This document shows positions 9,365 to 19,572 of a stretch of 57,992 nt of DNA, piece after piece; within the stretch, counting starts at the first letter, position 1; each line of letters begins with the position of its first letter. The stretch lies in assembly GCF_014164505.1 (NCBI RefSeq), contig NZ_JACJFI010000005.1, positions 1 to 57,992 on the forward strand, given 5' to 3'. The notes beneath the pieces are model-generated. The model was not told the origin of the DNA and did no database searches. It saw only the letters and a program-made list of their open reading frames with translations. The translations under genes and the position numbers were made by a program. The DNA is from Shewanella sp. SG41-4. GTDB lineage: Bacteria > Pseudomonadota > Gammaproteobacteria > Enterobacterales > Shewanellaceae.

Positions 9365-11167
9365 ATGGACAAGTCGTTAGAAAAGTCATTAGCCAAGTGG
9401 CTTAAAAGCCAACAATCTTCTTGTGGTATTTTCCTCAAACTATCGGTGTTATGTGGCGTGCTAAACGGCATTGCAATCGTCGCACAGGCCTTTTTTATTG
9501 CCCAGATTTTACAGGGTGTCATTATTGATAACCTTGCCCCCGCCGCATTAAACCTTCAATTCTTTGCTCTTATTGGCTTGTTATTCATCCGAGCCTTGTT
9601 AGCGCAAGTGCGCGAACGGATAAGCTTTGAGGCGGGCAAACGATTACGCACAGACATACGCCAAGCAGTGCTTAAGAAATTAGTCGCATTGGGGCCAGTA
9701 TTTATTAAAGGTAAACCCGCTGGGGCATGGGCAACCTTAGTATTTGAGCAAGTTGAAGATTTACATGACTTTTATGCTAAATACTTACCGCAGATGATGC
9801 TGGCAGGGTTTATTCCTTTACTGATATTAGCTTGTGTATTTCCGCTTAATTGGGCCGCTGGGATTATTTTGATGACCACGGCACCATTGATTCCGCTATT
9901 TATGATTTTAGTGGGGATGGGTGCTGCAGATGCTAATCGTAAAAATATGCAGGCGTTGTCGCGGTTAAGTGGCCACTTTATGGATCGCCTAAAAGGTCTG
10001 CAAACGTTAAAGCTATTTAATCGGGGTGATGCGGAGTTAGTGAATATTGAACATGCTTCAGAAGATTTTCGCACCCGAACGATGTCGGTATTACGTTTAG
10101 CCTTTCTGAGTTCCGCGGTATTAGAGTTCTTTGCTGCGGTATCGATTGCTGTGTTGGCGGTGTACTTTGGCTTTAGTTACTTAGGCCATTTAGATTTTGG
10201 TCACTATGGCATACAGGTAAGTTTATTTACCGGCATGTTTGTGTTGATTTTAGCGCCAGAATTTTACCAACCCCTACGAGACTTAGGCACTCATTATCAC
10301 GCCAAAGCTCAAGCTATAGGTGCTGCAGAGGCGCTGGTTGAACTGCTTGATTATCAAGTTAATACACCTGCTAAAATCCATTCAACATCACCAGATATGG
10401 CGTTCACAGCCGACAGCATAGGCATTCAAGCCATTGGGATTGAAGTGTTTAGTTTAGATGGTCAGCGTTTAGCTGGGCCAATATCATTTACATTACCTGC
10501 TGGTGAACATTGGGCTATTGTGGGCCCTAGTGGCGCGGGAAAAACCAGTTTGCTCAATGCATTGCTGGGTTTTTTACCTTATCAGGGATCGTTACTCATT
10601 AATGGTCAGGAGTTATCACAGCTTAATGTGGCGCAATGGCGACAACATTTGGCTTGGTTAGGACAAGATCCACAATTGTTTCATGGTACGGTGCGAGAAA
10701 ATGTTGCGTTGGCCAACCCGCAATTAAACGATGAGCAGATCATGACGTTGCTAGAACAAGCTGATATCAGTGAGTTTGTAAAACAGCAACCGTTAGGCCT
10801 TGATTTAGTCATAAGCGATCAAAGTGCAGGTGTATCAGTGGGCCAGGCTCAACGTTTTGCTTTAGCACGTGCGTTGGCACAACCCGCTAAGCTGTTTTTA
10901 TTAGATGAACCCACCGCGAGTTTAGATGCTCAAAGCGAGCAGTCGGTGTTGGCTTCTTTGCACCGCGCTATGCAGTCGACAACGGCATTAACCGTTACCC
11001 ACAAGTTAGATGATTTACACAATATGAATTACGTATTGGTGATGGACAGCGGAATGGTGGTGCAACAAGGCCATGTCAATGAGTTACAGCAGGCGGATGG
11101 ATTATTGGCACAAATGCTCAATCAACAACAAAACCTACAACAGAATCAACAACCGGAGGTGTGCTGA
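9365..11167 (+). CDS. cydD: Heterodimeric ABC exporter subunit CydD
   Basis: This half-transporter of 600 residues has an N-terminal six-helix membrane domain and a C-terminal ATPase. Walker A is GPSGAGKTS, the signature is the family's altered form VGQAQR (not LSGGQ), and Walker B is LFLLDEPTASLD. With CydC it forms the inner membrane exporter of glutathione and cysteine (haem has also been implicated) needed for assembly of cytochrome bd oxidase and periplasmic cytochromes. GGAG precedes the ATG. Its TGA overlaps the cydC ATG by one base, showing translational coupling. Confidence 0.95.
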   Translation: MDKSLEKSLAKWLKSQQSSCGIFLKLSVLCGVLNGIAIVAQAFFIAQILQGVIIDNLAPAALNLQFFALIGLLFIRALLAQVRERISFEAGKRLRTDIRQAVLKKLVALGPVFIKGKPAGAWATLVFEQVEDLHDFYAKYLPQMMLAGFIPLLILACVFPLNWAAGIILMTTAPLIPLFMILVGMGAADANRKNMQALSRLSGHFMDRLKGLQTLKLFNRGDAELVNIEHASEDFRTRTMSVLRLAFLSSAVLEFFAAVSIAVLAVYFGFSYLGHLDFGHYGIQVSLFTGMFVLILAPEFYQPLRDLGTHYHAKAQAIGAAEALVELLDYQVNTPAKIHSTSPDMAFTADSIGIQAIGIEVFSLDGQRLAGPISFTLPAGEHWAIVGPSGAGKTSLLNALLGFLPYQGSLLINGQELSQLNVAQWRQHLAWLGQDPQLFHGTVRENVALANPQLNDEQIMTLLEQADISEFVKQQPLGLDLVISDQSAGVSVGQAQRFALARALAQPAKLFLLDEPTASLDAQSEQSVLASLHRAMQSTTALTVTHKLDDLHNMNYVLVMDSGMVVQQGHVNELQQADGLLAQMLNQQQNLQQNQQPEVC

Positions 11168-12900
11168 TGTCGCAATCCGCTGACGCCGCGCCGCGCAATA
11201 TTATTCAGGTATTACGGCCGTTTATTGCTTTGTTCCGCCGCCAGTGGCTGATGATGTTAGTCGGCTTATTGCTTACATTTACCACGTTACTCACCGGTAT
11301 TGGTCTGTTGTCATTATCTGGCTGGTTCTTATCTGCCAGTGCGGTAGCAGGCTTAGCCGTGGTGACGGCCCAAACGTTCAACTTTTTTACTCCAGCAGGA
11401 GGCGTTCGATTTTTCTCCATAGCTCGGACGGCAAGTCGTTACGGTGAGCGCTTAGCAACTCATGAAGCGACCTTTAAATTGCTGACTCAACTGCGTGTTT
11501 GGGCATGGAATAAGTTGCTGCCGTTGAGTGCGGCTAACTTACAAGGTTTACGTAGAGGCGATTTGCTCAATCGTTTAGTCGCCGATATTGATACCTTAGA
11601 TCACCTCTACTTACGCTTACTTACGCCAATGGCCGCATCTTTGATGATGATTGGCGTATTGTTGGTGTTTCTTGGTTGGTTTGATAACCATTTAGCCTTG
11701 AGTTTATGCGCTTTATTATTAGCGGCTTGGTTTATTTTACCGCTGGTATTTTATTACTTAGGTAAGGCACCTGGGCAAGCATTGATGCAAGCGCAAAGGC
11801 AATATCGAGTCGAGTTGTTTGATGTTATTCAGGGGCAAGCTGAATTAAGTTTATTTGGTGCCAATAAGCGTTATTTAGCCCAACTTGATAAATCACAGCA
11901 GGCTTTATTTAGTCAGCAAACTACCATGGCTAATATTACTGGGTTGAGCCAAGCATTATTGATATTAATCAATGGCAGTGCAGTAGTGTTTATGTTGTAT
12001 TTAGCAGGTCAAAGCGTCGGAGATGCCACGCCTCCAGGGCCTTTAATGGCCTTAATGGTGTTTGCCACCATGGCCAGCCTTGAAATGATGATGCCAATTG
12101 CCGGAGCCTTTCAGCATTTATCTAGCACGGTACTTGCCGCCCGACGAGTAACTGAAATAACCGAACAAATACCTAGCATTAAATTTAATCCTAACAGTCA
12201 GTTACAGGTAAATCTCGGTGCTTTACAGCTCAGTGGTGTTCACTTTGGCTATCACAGCCATTCTCCGGTGTTGCAAGGCGTTGACTTAACACTTAACGCT
12301 GGTGATAAAGTGGCTATTTTAGGCCCCACAGGTTGTGGAAAATCCAGTTTATTGGGACTGATTACTCGTGACTGGGCGCCGCAACAAGGGTCTATTATGC
12401 TTGATGGCGAGCCAATAAGTGCCTACAGCGATGTTAATCTTCGTGCTGCGATGACAGTGGTGAGTCAACGAGTTTATCTGTTTTCTGGCACCCTACGTGA
12501 CAATTTAGCGTTGGCGTTACCTTTTGTGCAAAGCGAAGTCAAAAAAGCTCATGATCATCGTTTTATTGAAGTGTTACAGCGGGTTGGTTTACAAACATTG
12601 TTGCAGGGTGATAAGCCATTAGATTGTTGGATAGGTGAGGGCGGCCGACAATTATCGGGTGGTGAGCAGCGCAGAATTGGGGTCGCAAGGGCATTATTGC
12701 GTGACGCTCCTTTGTTATTGCTCGATGAACCGACTGAAGGATTAGATAAACGTACCGAGCGTGAAATCCTTAACGTGTTGCTCGATTTTGCGGAGCATAA
12801 AACCCTGTTAATGATAAGTCATCGTTTGACTGCGTTAGAACAAATGGATTCAGTGTACCTTTTTCAACAAGGTCGACTAATCCCACAGATAGCGGATTAA
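11167..12900 (+). CDS. cydC: Heterodimeric ABC exporter subunit CydC
   Basis: I choose ATG 11167 (577 residues), sharing its A with the cydD stop and preceded by CGGAGG; the GTG at 11161 lies too close to that site. The membrane domain is followed by an ATPase with Walker A GPTGCGKSS, signature LSGGEQRR and Walker B LLLLDEPTEGLD. It is the partner of CydD in thiol export. The two genes form a two-gene operon; cydAB is not in this window. Confidence 0.95.
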   Translation: MSQSADAAPRNIIQVLRPFIALFRRQWLMMLVGLLLTFTTLLTGIGLLSLSGWFLSASAVAGLAVVTAQTFNFFTPAGGVRFFSIARTASRYGERLATHEATFKLLTQLRVWAWNKLLPLSAANLQGLRRGDLLNRLVADIDTLDHLYLRLLTPMAASLMMIGVLLVFLGWFDNHLALSLCALLLAAWFILPLVFYYLGKAPGQALMQAQRQYRVELFDVIQGQAELSLFGANKRYLAQLDKSQQALFSQQTTMANITGLSQALLILINGSAVVFMLYLAGQSVGDATPPGPLMALMVFATMASLEMMMPIAGAFQHLSSTVLAARRVTEITEQIPSIKFNPNSQLQVNLGALQLSGVHFGYHSHSPVLQGVDLTLNAGDKVAILGPTGCGKSSLLGLITRDWAPQQGSIMLDGEPISAYSDVNLRAAMTVVSQRVYLFSGTLRDNLALALPFVQSEVKKAHDHRFIEVLQRVGLQTLLQGDKPLDCWIGEGGRQLSGGEQRRIGVARALLRDAPLLLLDEPTEGLDKRTEREILNVLLDFAEHKTLLMISHRLTALEQMDSVYLFQQGRLIPQIAD

Positions 12901-13246
12901 AATAAGCCATTAGCGGATTAAACTCTTAGCCTAGCGCGATAGAACATCAGTTATGGCTGTTGTCGGGTATGGGTAATCAAGCCAAATATGCGGTTGTTAA
13001 TCAATCTAGTCATGGCTTTTTTTATGGATAATTGGTTATAACATGTACCGCTAATACTGCCGGAATGTAACAACCCTTTTGACACATTAATTACATAAAT
13101 AGTTTTATCTCGGGACGATAAATTGACCTGCTTCACAAATCTTGCATTCGGTTATGTTTCAAAATTACAGTCCTCGCTCGTAGTGTGATCTTAGTTACTA
13201 TATTAGTAGTTGCAAACATATAACATTAACTATCGAATATTTTTAG
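12901..13246. other. nqr promoter region
   Basis: Non-coding spacer between cydC and nqrA. A TTGACA at 13079-13084 could be a -35 box, with no good -10 at the right distance. No clear cydC terminator. No operator recognised. Confidence 0.4.
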
Positions 13247-14638
13247 ATGGTGAATGTGATGGCTGGTGTGACCAATCCAGTAATAACTATTAAGCGCGGA
13301 CTTGATATCCCGATTGCTGGAGAGCCCCTGCAGCAAATAGATGGCGCACCGAAAACGACCCAAGTAGCCTTAATTGGTGAAGAATATGTCGGCTTAAAGC
13401 CAACAATGTCGGTTGAAGTAGGTGATCGCGTAGTCAAAGGGCAAACGCTATTTGAAGACAAGAAAACCCCTGGCGTGTTATTTACCGCGCCAGCAAGCGG
13501 AGTTGTTAGCGCAATTAATCGCGGAGATCGCCGTGTACTGCAGTCGGTAGTGATTGATTGTGATGCCACGCAAGAGCCTGCAATGATTCTCGAATCAGTG
13601 GATATTCATGCGCTATCAAATAAAGCCGTTAAAGACGGTTTAGTTCGCAGTGGCTTATGGACTGCACTGCGAACGCGTCCTTTTTCTCGAGTTCCCCAAT
13701 TAGATGTCAGCCCAGCAGGGATATTTGTTACTGCTATTGACACGAATCCTCTCGCGCCCGACCCGCGTGTCATTATTGCGACTCAACCACAGGCTTTTCA
13801 AGCTGGATTATTTGCCCTAACGTTTTTGACCACCGAAAAGGTGTATTTATGTCAAGACGATGGTGCTTCGCTATTGGTAGGTACGGACAGTGAGTACGAC
13901 TTATCGCAAGTCAGTGTTCAGCGCTTTAACGGCGTGCACCCAGCAGGATTAGTTGGCACTCATATTCATTACTTGTTACCAGCCAGTATTGAACGCCAAG
14001 TGTGGCATGTGGGTTATCAAGACGTGATTGCCTTTGGCAAACTGTTTTTAACTGGTGAGCTGTATACCGATCGTATTGTGTCGTTAGCGGGCCCGAATGT
14101 ATTAAAGCCACGATTAGTGCGTACTCAAATGGGCGCAAAACTCAGCGAATGGCTTACTGATGAAATTAACCATCGCCATTCACGTATTGTGTCAGGCTCC
14201 GTTTTGTCTGGTCACACTGCCGCAGGTGTTTATGACTTCCTTGGCCGGTTCCATAATCAAATTAGCGTATTGACTGAAAATGAACGTCAAGAGTTGTTGC
14301 CTTGGATCCGTCACGATAGCAGTAAATTCTCACTTACCGGCATCATGATATCAGGTTTTAGCCGCACTAAAAAACTGTTCGATTTCACCACTCATGCAGG
14401 TGGTTCGCCGCGCGCCATGATGGCGTTTGGCCAACTAGCCCGCGTAATGCCGCTTGATATTTTACCCACTCTTTTAGTGCGTGATTTAGTGGTGCGCGAT
14501 ACTGATGAGGCGCAACTGCTTGGCGCATTAGAGCTGGATGAAGAAGATTTAGCGCTGTGCACTTTTGTGTGCCCAGGAAAGTATGACTTTGGTAAAGAAC
14601 TCCGTGCTTGCCTAGATATTATCGAGAGGGAAGGTTAA
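13247..14638 (+). CDS. nqrA: Na+-translocating NADH:quinone reductase subunit A
   Basis: Subunit A of Na+-NQR, the sodium-pumping respiratory NADH dehydrogenase of marine bacteria. The sequence follows the NqrA pattern from the start (ITIKRGLDIPIAG, then ALIGEEYVGLKPTM and LFEDKKTPGVLFTAPASG), and the length of 463 is close to the usual 446 plus a short extension. The start is uncertain: ATG 13247 has no clear binding site and ATG 13259 is an alternative. NqrA has no membrane helix and docks on the cytoplasmic face with a quinone-binding role. First gene of nqrABCDEF. Confidence 0.95.
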   Translation: MVNVMAGVTNPVITIKRGLDIPIAGEPLQQIDGAPKTTQVALIGEEYVGLKPTMSVEVGDRVVKGQTLFEDKKTPGVLFTAPASGVVSAINRGDRRVLQSVVIDCDATQEPAMILESVDIHALSNKAVKDGLVRSGLWTALRTRPFSRVPQLDVSPAGIFVTAIDTNPLAPDPRVIIATQPQAFQAGLFALTFLTTEKVYLCQDDGASLLVGTDSEYDLSQVSVQRFNGVHPAGLVGTHIHYLLPASIERQVWHVGYQDVIAFGKLFLTGELYTDRIVSLAGPNVLKPRLVRTQMGAKLSEWLTDEINHRHSRIVSGSVLSGHTAAGVYDFLGRFHNQISVLTENERQELLPWIRHDSSKFSLTGIMISGFSRTKKLFDFTTHAGGSPRAMMAFGQLARVMPLDILPTLLVRDLVVRDTDEAQLLGALELDEEDLALCTFVCPGKYDFGKELRACLDIIEREG

Positions 14639-15852
14639 TGAGTCAGCAACAGAAAAAGCCCAGCAAACAGTACAGCTATTATGCTCATGGCGACTCGATG
14701 CGCAGCTATTTACGTTCATTGTGGATAGCCAATGGTCGCAGCACCAAAGGCGATGTGCACATTCGTGATGCGATTGATGTTAAGCGCACCATGCACATTG
14801 TGGGCATGTGCTTATTTCCGGCTATGTTATTGGGCATGTACAACATTGGCCTGCAGGCTCAAATGGCCATTATTGCTGGGGCAACACAGCCGGATGTATG
14901 GCAACTAGCCTTTTATAACTTGCTGTTTGGTCCACTCACAGAAAGTGCAGGTTTGATCAGTTTGTTCGCCTATGGCGCCAGTTTTTATGTGCCATTTTAC
15001 TTAACTGCGTTGGTGGTTAGTTTGGTGTGGGAAGTGGTATTTGCCAAAGTGCGCCGCCAAGAACTGCACGAAGGTTTCTTCATCACCGCGTTATTGTTCT
15101 CTCTGATTTTACCTATCTCTACGCCGTTATGGATTGTGGCTTTGGGCCTTAGCTTTGGTGTGGTCGTGGCCAAAGAGATGTTTGGTGGCATGGGTTACAA
15201 CTTTTTAAATCCTGCTTTAGCAGGCTATGCGTTTATTTATTTTGCCTATCCAACAGAAGTAGTGTCATTAAGCCAGTTTGTTGCGGTTGATGGCTTTTCT
15301 GGTGCAACTACGCTAACCCTTACCGCAGCTAAAAAACTCAGCTTTATCGATGTGAGTTGGTTTAGCGTGTTAAGCGACAGCTCTTGGTGGAATGCCTTTT
15401 TAGGCTTTACTCCTGGTGCCGTGGGTGAAACCAGTACCTTAGCCATTCTTATCGGTGGGGGTATTTTACTGCTTACCCGCGTAGCTGATTGGCGTGTGGT
15501 AGCCGGTGTCATGCTGGGAATGATCATTACTGTGTTGTTGTTCAACTATTTTGGTTCTAGCAGAAATCCTATGTCGGCAATGCCGTGGACATGGCATTTA
15601 GTCACCGGTGGTTTTGCACTGGGTATGATGTTCATGGCCACCGATCCGGTGACGGCGTCATATACCCGCAAGGCGAAATTTGCGTTCGGTTTTATGATTG
15701 GTTTTATGACCATTATTATTCGTTTACTGAATGCAAAAATGCCAGAGGGCATTATGTTGGCAATTTTGTTTACTAATTTATGGGCACCGTTATTCGACTA
15801 CTTAGTCGCACGCGCCAATATTAAACGGAGACTAAAACGTCATGGCCTTTAA
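14638..15852 (+). CDS. nqrB: Na+-NQR subunit B
   Basis: This integral membrane subunit of 404 residues starts from ATG 14638, overlapping the nqrA stop by one base with GAGGGAAGG upstream. It has about ten hydrophobic segments. The motif SGAT contains Thr224, the expected site of covalent FMN attachment through a phosphoester bond. NqrB also binds riboflavin and forms the main part of the Na+ path. Its end overlaps nqrC by 11 bases. Confidence 0.96.
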   Translation: MSQQQKKPSKQYSYYAHGDSMRSYLRSLWIANGRSTKGDVHIRDAIDVKRTMHIVGMCLFPAMLLGMYNIGLQAQMAIIAGATQPDVWQLAFYNLLFGPLTESAGLISLFAYGASFYVPFYLTALVVSLVWEVVFAKVRRQELHEGFFITALLFSLILPISTPLWIVALGLSFGVVVAKEMFGGMGYNFLNPALAGYAFIYFAYPTEVVSLSQFVAVDGFSGATTLTLTAAKKLSFIDVSWFSVLSDSSWWNAFLGFTPGAVGETSTLAILIGGGILLLTRVADWRVVAGVMLGMIITVLLFNYFGSSRNPMSAMPWTWHLVTGGFALGMMFMATDPVTASYTRKAKFAFGFMIGFMTIIIRLLNAKMPEGIMLAILFTNLWAPLFDYLVARANIKRRLKRHGL

Positions 15853-16609
15853 GAAAGATAGCGTCGCTGGAACAATGGTTTTTATTATCATTTTAAGTCT
15901 AGTTTGTTCATTTATGATCACAGGTACCGTGGAGATTTTAAAAGAGCGCAAGTTGGCTAAAAAGCGCGAAGAAGTGCAGCAGTTTGTGTTAAAGGCTGCG
16001 GATATCGATATCAGCAAAGGTGACTTTAGCGAGTTATTTGCTCAACGAGTGAAACCTAAGATGGTTAACTTGGCGACAGGCAAGGTGACCGAAAAAGCCA
16101 ATTTACTTGATTTTGATGAGCGCATGGCATCAATTAACCCAGAAACCTCTTCTAAACCGAAAAAAGACACCGCCAAAATTAAAACTATGGCCAACGACAT
16201 CCGTATTTTTGAGGTGTATGACAGCAATGGTCAACTTGCCAGCATTGTTATGCCGATTTATGGCAAAGGCTTATGGTCGATTATTTACGGTTACATGGCG
16301 ATAAAACCAGACTTAAACACTATCGAAAACATCGTGTTTTATGAGCATGGTGAAACCCCTGGTATTGCTGACTTTGTTACCGACCCACAATGGTTAGCAC
16401 TATGGAAAGGCAAAAAGCTGTTTAATGAAAAAGGCAAAATTGCCATTAAGGTTATTAAAGGCGGCGCTAAAGACGGCGACATTCACGGCATCGATGGTGT
16501 GAGTGGTGCGACGCGCACGGGCGTAGGTATTCAACGCTTAGTTGAGTTTTGGTTTGGCGTTGAAGGGTATCAAACCTATCTACACACGTTAGCTGCGGAG
16601 GGTAAGTAA
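15842..16609 (+). CDS. nqrC: Na+-NQR subunit C
   Basis: This protein of 255 residues has one N-terminal membrane helix (about residues 10-30) and a periplasmic FMN domain. The motif SGATRTG holds Thr224, the covalent FMN attachment residue. The ATG lies inside the end of nqrB, and the stop abuts nqrD with no spacer. It passes electrons between the NqrD/E iron centre and FMN of NqrB. Confidence 0.96.
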   Translation: MAFKKDSVAGTMVFIIILSLVCSFMITGTVEILKERKLAKKREEVQQFVLKAADIDISKGDFSELFAQRVKPKMVNLATGKVTEKANLLDFDERMASINPETSSKPKKDTAKIKTMANDIRIFEVYDSNGQLASIVMPIYGKGLWSIIYGYMAIKPDLNTIENIVFYEHGETPGIADFVTDPQWLALWKGKKLFNEKGKIAIKVIKGGAKDGDIHGIDGVSGATRTGVGIQRLVEFWFGVEGYQTYLHTLAAEGK

Positions 16610-17230
16610 ATGAGTAATACCACTTCAACTCGCGAGATCCTGACATCACCCATTTTTGCCAATAATCCAGTGGCAATGCAGGTTTTAGGTGTGTGTTCGG
16701 CTTTAGCGGTCAGTAATTCGATGCAAACCGCATTCGTCATGACACTTGCCGTGACCTTTGTGTTGGTCTTTTCTAACTTGATTATCTCAAGTATCCGCAA
16801 TTTTATTCCTAATAGTGTGCGGATTATTGCGCAAATGACGGTGATTGCCTCGTTGGTGATTATTGTCGATATGGTGTTACAAGACGTGGCGTATGAATTG
16901 TCAAAACAGTTATCTGTGTTTGTCAGTTTGATCATCACTAACTGTATCATTATGGGCCGTGCAGAAGCCTTTGCGATGAAACATCCTCCTCACTTAGCCG
17001 TATTTGATGCCTTGGGCAATGCCTTAGGTTATGGCTTAATTTTAATGGGCGTGGCGTTTATTCGTGAGCTACTGGGGCGTGGTACTTTATTTGGTCACAA
17101 CATATTTACCACTATTGAAAATGGCGGTTGGTATCTTGCTAATGAAATGTTCACTTTACCACCCAGCGCGTTCTTTTTAATTGGCGTGATGATTTGGGTC
17201 ATTAAAATCATTCAGCGTAAGCGCGGATAA
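16610..17230 (+). CDS. nqrD: Na+-NQR subunit D
   Basis: This membrane subunit of 206 residues has six predicted helices. Cys29 (GVCSAL) and Cys112 (ITNCIIMG) are the ligands, shared with NqrE, of the intramembrane iron centre. The pattern [12 protein letters not shown] is the family signature. It follows nqrC without any gap, with GGAGGGTAAG just before the ATG. Confidence 0.96.
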   Translation: MSNTTSTREILTSPIFANNPVAMQVLGVCSALAVSNSMQTAFVMTLAVTFVLVFSNLIISSIRNFIPNSVRIIAQMTVIASLVIIVDMVLQDVAYELSKQLSVFVSLIITNCIIMGRAEAFAMKHPPHLAVFDALGNALGYGLILMGVAFIRELLGRGTLFGHNIFTTIENGGWYLANEMFTLPPSAFFLIGVMIWVIKIIQRKRG

Positions 17231-17239
17231 GGAAACAGC

Positions 17240-17848
17240 ATGGAACACTATATTAATTTATTTATCCAAGCGGCGTTTATCGACAACATGGCGCTGTCAT
17301 TTTTCTTAGGCATGTGCACCTTTTTAGCCGTGTCGAAAAAGGTCTCTACTGCATTTGGTTTAGGCATTGCGGTGATTGTGGTAATGGTGCTGGCTGTGCC
17401 ATTAAACCAAATTATCTACGTCAATATCTTAGCGCCAGGCGCATTAGCTTGGGCTGGGTTTCCTGAGCTGAATTTAAGCTATTTACAGTTGATTACCTTT
17501 ATTGGGGTCATTGCTGCGTTGGTGCAAATCTTAGAAATGTTTTTAGACCGTTATATTCCAACGTTATATCAGTCATTAGGGATCTTTTTACCGTTATTAA
17601 CGGTGAACTGTGCCATTTTTGCTGGGGTCATTTTTATGGCTAACCGTGACTATAACTTTACTGAGTCTGTGGTATTTGCGTCCGGTTCTGCTGTGGGTTG
17701 GGCGATGGCGATTGTGTTATTAGCGGGACTTCGTGAACGAATGAAGTTTCATGCTATTCCTGATGGGTTACAAGGCATTGGGATTACCTTTATCACCACC
17801 GGCTTAATGGCTCTGGGCTTTATGTCATTTGCGGGCATTACGTTATAA
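17240..17848 (+). CDS. nqrE: Na+-NQR subunit E
   Basis: This membrane subunit of 202 residues is paralogous to NqrD with inverted topology. Cys26 (GMCTFLAVS) and the Cys of TVNCAIFAG provide the other two ligands of the iron site. Nine bases separate it from nqrD, with AAGGAAA before the ATG. Confidence 0.96.
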   Translation: MEHYINLFIQAAFIDNMALSFFLGMCTFLAVSKKVSTAFGLGIAVIVVMVLAVPLNQIIYVNILAPGALAWAGFPELNLSYLQLITFIGVIAALVQILEMFLDRYIPTLYQSLGIFLPLLTVNCAIFAGVIFMANRDYNFTESVVFASGSAVGWAMAIVLLAGLRERMKFHAIPDGLQGIGITFITTGLMALGFMSFAGITL

Positions 17849-17872
17849 CGCATTGAAGAGAAGGGTTATTTA

Positions 17873-19090
17873 ATGGAAATGGCAATAGGTATTGGCATGT
17901 TTACCATAGTGGTAAGTTTGCTAGTGGTGGTGATTTTAGCTGCCAAACGTAAGTTAGTGAACACCAATGATGTCACTATTAGCATTAATGATGACGCCAG
18001 CAAAAGCGTGCAAACTCCTGCTGGTGATAAGTTATTGGGCGCCTTGTCTGGGCAACATATTTTTATACCATCAGCGTGTGGCGGTGGTGGTACGTGTGGC
18101 CAATGTCGCGTAAAAGTGAAAGCCGGTGGCGGTGATATTTTAGCGACTGAACTTGATCATATTTCAAAAAAAGAAGCCAAAGAAGGTTGCCGTTTGGCAT
18201 GCCAAGTTACCGTGCGAACCGACATGGAACTTGAAATTGATGAAGAAATTTTTGGGGTTAAAAAATGGCAATGTGAGGTTATTTCAAATAATAACCAAGC
18301 CACATTTATTAAAGAGTTGTTATTAAAAATTCCCGACGGTGAAGATGTGCTGTTTAAAGCCGGTGGTTACATTCAAATTGAGGCGCCTGCGCATAAAGTT
18401 CGTTATGCCGATTTTGATATTCCTGAAGAGTATCGTGGCGATTGGGTTAAATACGGTTTATTCGATTTAGTGTCTACCGTTGATGAAGACGTATTACGTG
18501 CTTATTCAATGGCAAACTACCCTGATGAAAAGGGGACTATTATGCTAAACGTGCGTATTGCAACGCCGCCTAAAGCTGGTTTACCACCAGGCAAAATGTC
18601 GTCGTATATTTTTAATTTAAAAGCCGGTGATAAGGTAACGATTTCAGGACCATTTGGTGAGTTTTTTGTCAAAGAAACCGATGCTGAAATGGTGTTTGTT
18701 GGTGGTGGTGCGGGTATGGCACCGATGCGATCGCACATATTTAACCAATTAAAAAGTGTTAAAACCAAACGTAAAATGAGTTTTTGGTATGGTGCTCGCT
18801 CAACTCGTGAAGTGTTCTATCAACAAGACTTTGACCAACTAGCCGCTGAAAACGACAACTTTGTTTGGCATGTTGCTTTGTCTGATCCACTCCCAGAAGA
18901 TAACTGGACGGGTTATACCGGCTTTATTCATACCGTGCTGTATGAGAATTACTTGAAACAGCATAAAGCGCCGGAAGACTGTGAGTTTTATATGTGTGGT
19001 CCTCCGATCATGAATGCGTCGGTGATAGCCATGCTAGAAAGCTTAGGTGTAGAGTCTGAAAATATTTTGCTAGATGATTTTGGTGACTAA
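17873..19090 (+). CDS. nqrF: Na+-NQR subunit F, NADH-oxidising
   Basis: This protein of 405 residues is the electron entry subunit. It has an N-terminal membrane anchor (about residues 5-24), a 2Fe-2S domain with Cys69, Cys75, Cys78 and Cys110, an FAD domain (RAYSMANYP) and an NADH-binding domain ([18 protein letters not shown]). NADH reduces FAD, then the cluster, then the NqrD/E iron. It is the last gene of the operon. An apbE gene, needed for FMN attachment, is not seen nearby. Confidence 0.96.
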   Translation: MEMAIGIGMFTIVVSLLVVVILAAKRKLVNTNDVTISINDDASKSVQTPAGDKLLGALSGQHIFIPSACGGGGTCGQCRVKVKAGGGDILATELDHISKKEAKEGCRLACQVTVRTDMELEIDEEIFGVKKWQCEVISNNNQATFIKELLLKIPDGEDVLFKAGGYIQIEAPAHKVRYADFDIPEEYRGDWVKYGLFDLVSTVDEDVLRAYSMANYPDEKGTIMLNVRIATPPKAGLPPGKMSSYIFNLKAGDKVTISGPFGEFFVKETDAEMVFVGGGAGMAPMRSHIFNQLKSVKTKRKMSFWYGARSTREVFYQQDFDQLAAENDNFVWHVALSDPLPEDNWTGYTGFIHTVLYENYLKQHKAPEDCEFYMCGPPIMNASVIAMLESLGVESENILLDDFGD

Positions 19091-19206
19091 TGCTGTGCTG
19101 AACATTTGTTATCTCATGTTTGCTAGCTCTAGTTCAGCCATTCATATTTGCTCGTCAAAGTGCGGTTTAGAACCAGTAACTAAGAATATGAACAGAGATT
19201 ATCAAT

Positions 19207-19249
19207 AAAAAAATCCCCATACTGTCATTGACGGTTTGGGGATTTTTTA
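19207..19249 (+). terminator. nqr operon terminator
   Basis: The stem AAAAATCCCCA pairs with TGGGGATTTTT around a loop of about 17 bases and ends in a T-run. It lies about 120 bases after the nqrF stop and could also serve the small minus-strand gene that follows. Confidence 0.8.
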
Positions 19250-19265
19250 TCAGATAAGGTTTCAC

Positions 19266-19303
19266 TCGATATTAACGTTCAGAATCGATATTAACGTTCA
19301 GAA
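19266..19303. repeat. Tandem 19-base duplication at the 3' end of a small gene
   Basis: TCGATATTAACGTTCAGAA occurs twice without a gap, at 19266-19284 and 19285-19303. The second copy contains the last codons and stop of the small HTH gene. The first copy repeats that ending outside the gene. Confidence 0.9.
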
Positions 19304-19464
19304 AATGCTAGATAACGCATTACTTCGGCTTTGTTAAAACTAAGCACATTACCATTTTGTTCAGTGAGCAGTAAATTTTCGCGAGCATAACGCTTAATCG
19401 TAGTAGGGCTTTTGTCGAGTATTTCACAGACTTCATTTAGCGTTAAATCGTTATCATCACTCAT
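19291..19464 (-). CDS. 57-residue helix-turn-helix protein
   Basis: This short gene starts at ATG 19464 with AAGGAGA nine bases upstream, a very strong ribosome binding site. The protein begins MSDDNDLTLNEVCEILDKSP, then TTIKRYARENLL, then NGNVLSFNKAEVMRYL. This is the MerR/excisionase-type winged helix arrangement (LTLNEVCEILDKSPTTIKRY as helix-turn-helix, followed by a short wing and final helix). A DNA-binding role is inferred; targets are unknown. The strong start, the fold pattern and the compact length make it a real gene. Confidence 0.75.
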   Translation of the reverse strand: MSDDNDLTLNEVCEILDKSPTTIKRYARENLLLTEQNGNVLSFNKAEVMRYLAFSER

Positions 19465-19572
19465 TCTTGTTCTCCTTACGTTATGGTTATAATTACTCGT
19501 GTTACCTTGTTAGCATCGAACATCACATGTGCATTAACTTGTCATATCCGGGTGTTTTTGTCGAGTGAAGTC

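Noticed and set aside
12951-13136. 61-codon minus-strand frame in the nqr promoter region
   Set aside because: No binding site, no recognisable protein pattern, and it lies in a spacer expected to hold the nqr promoter.
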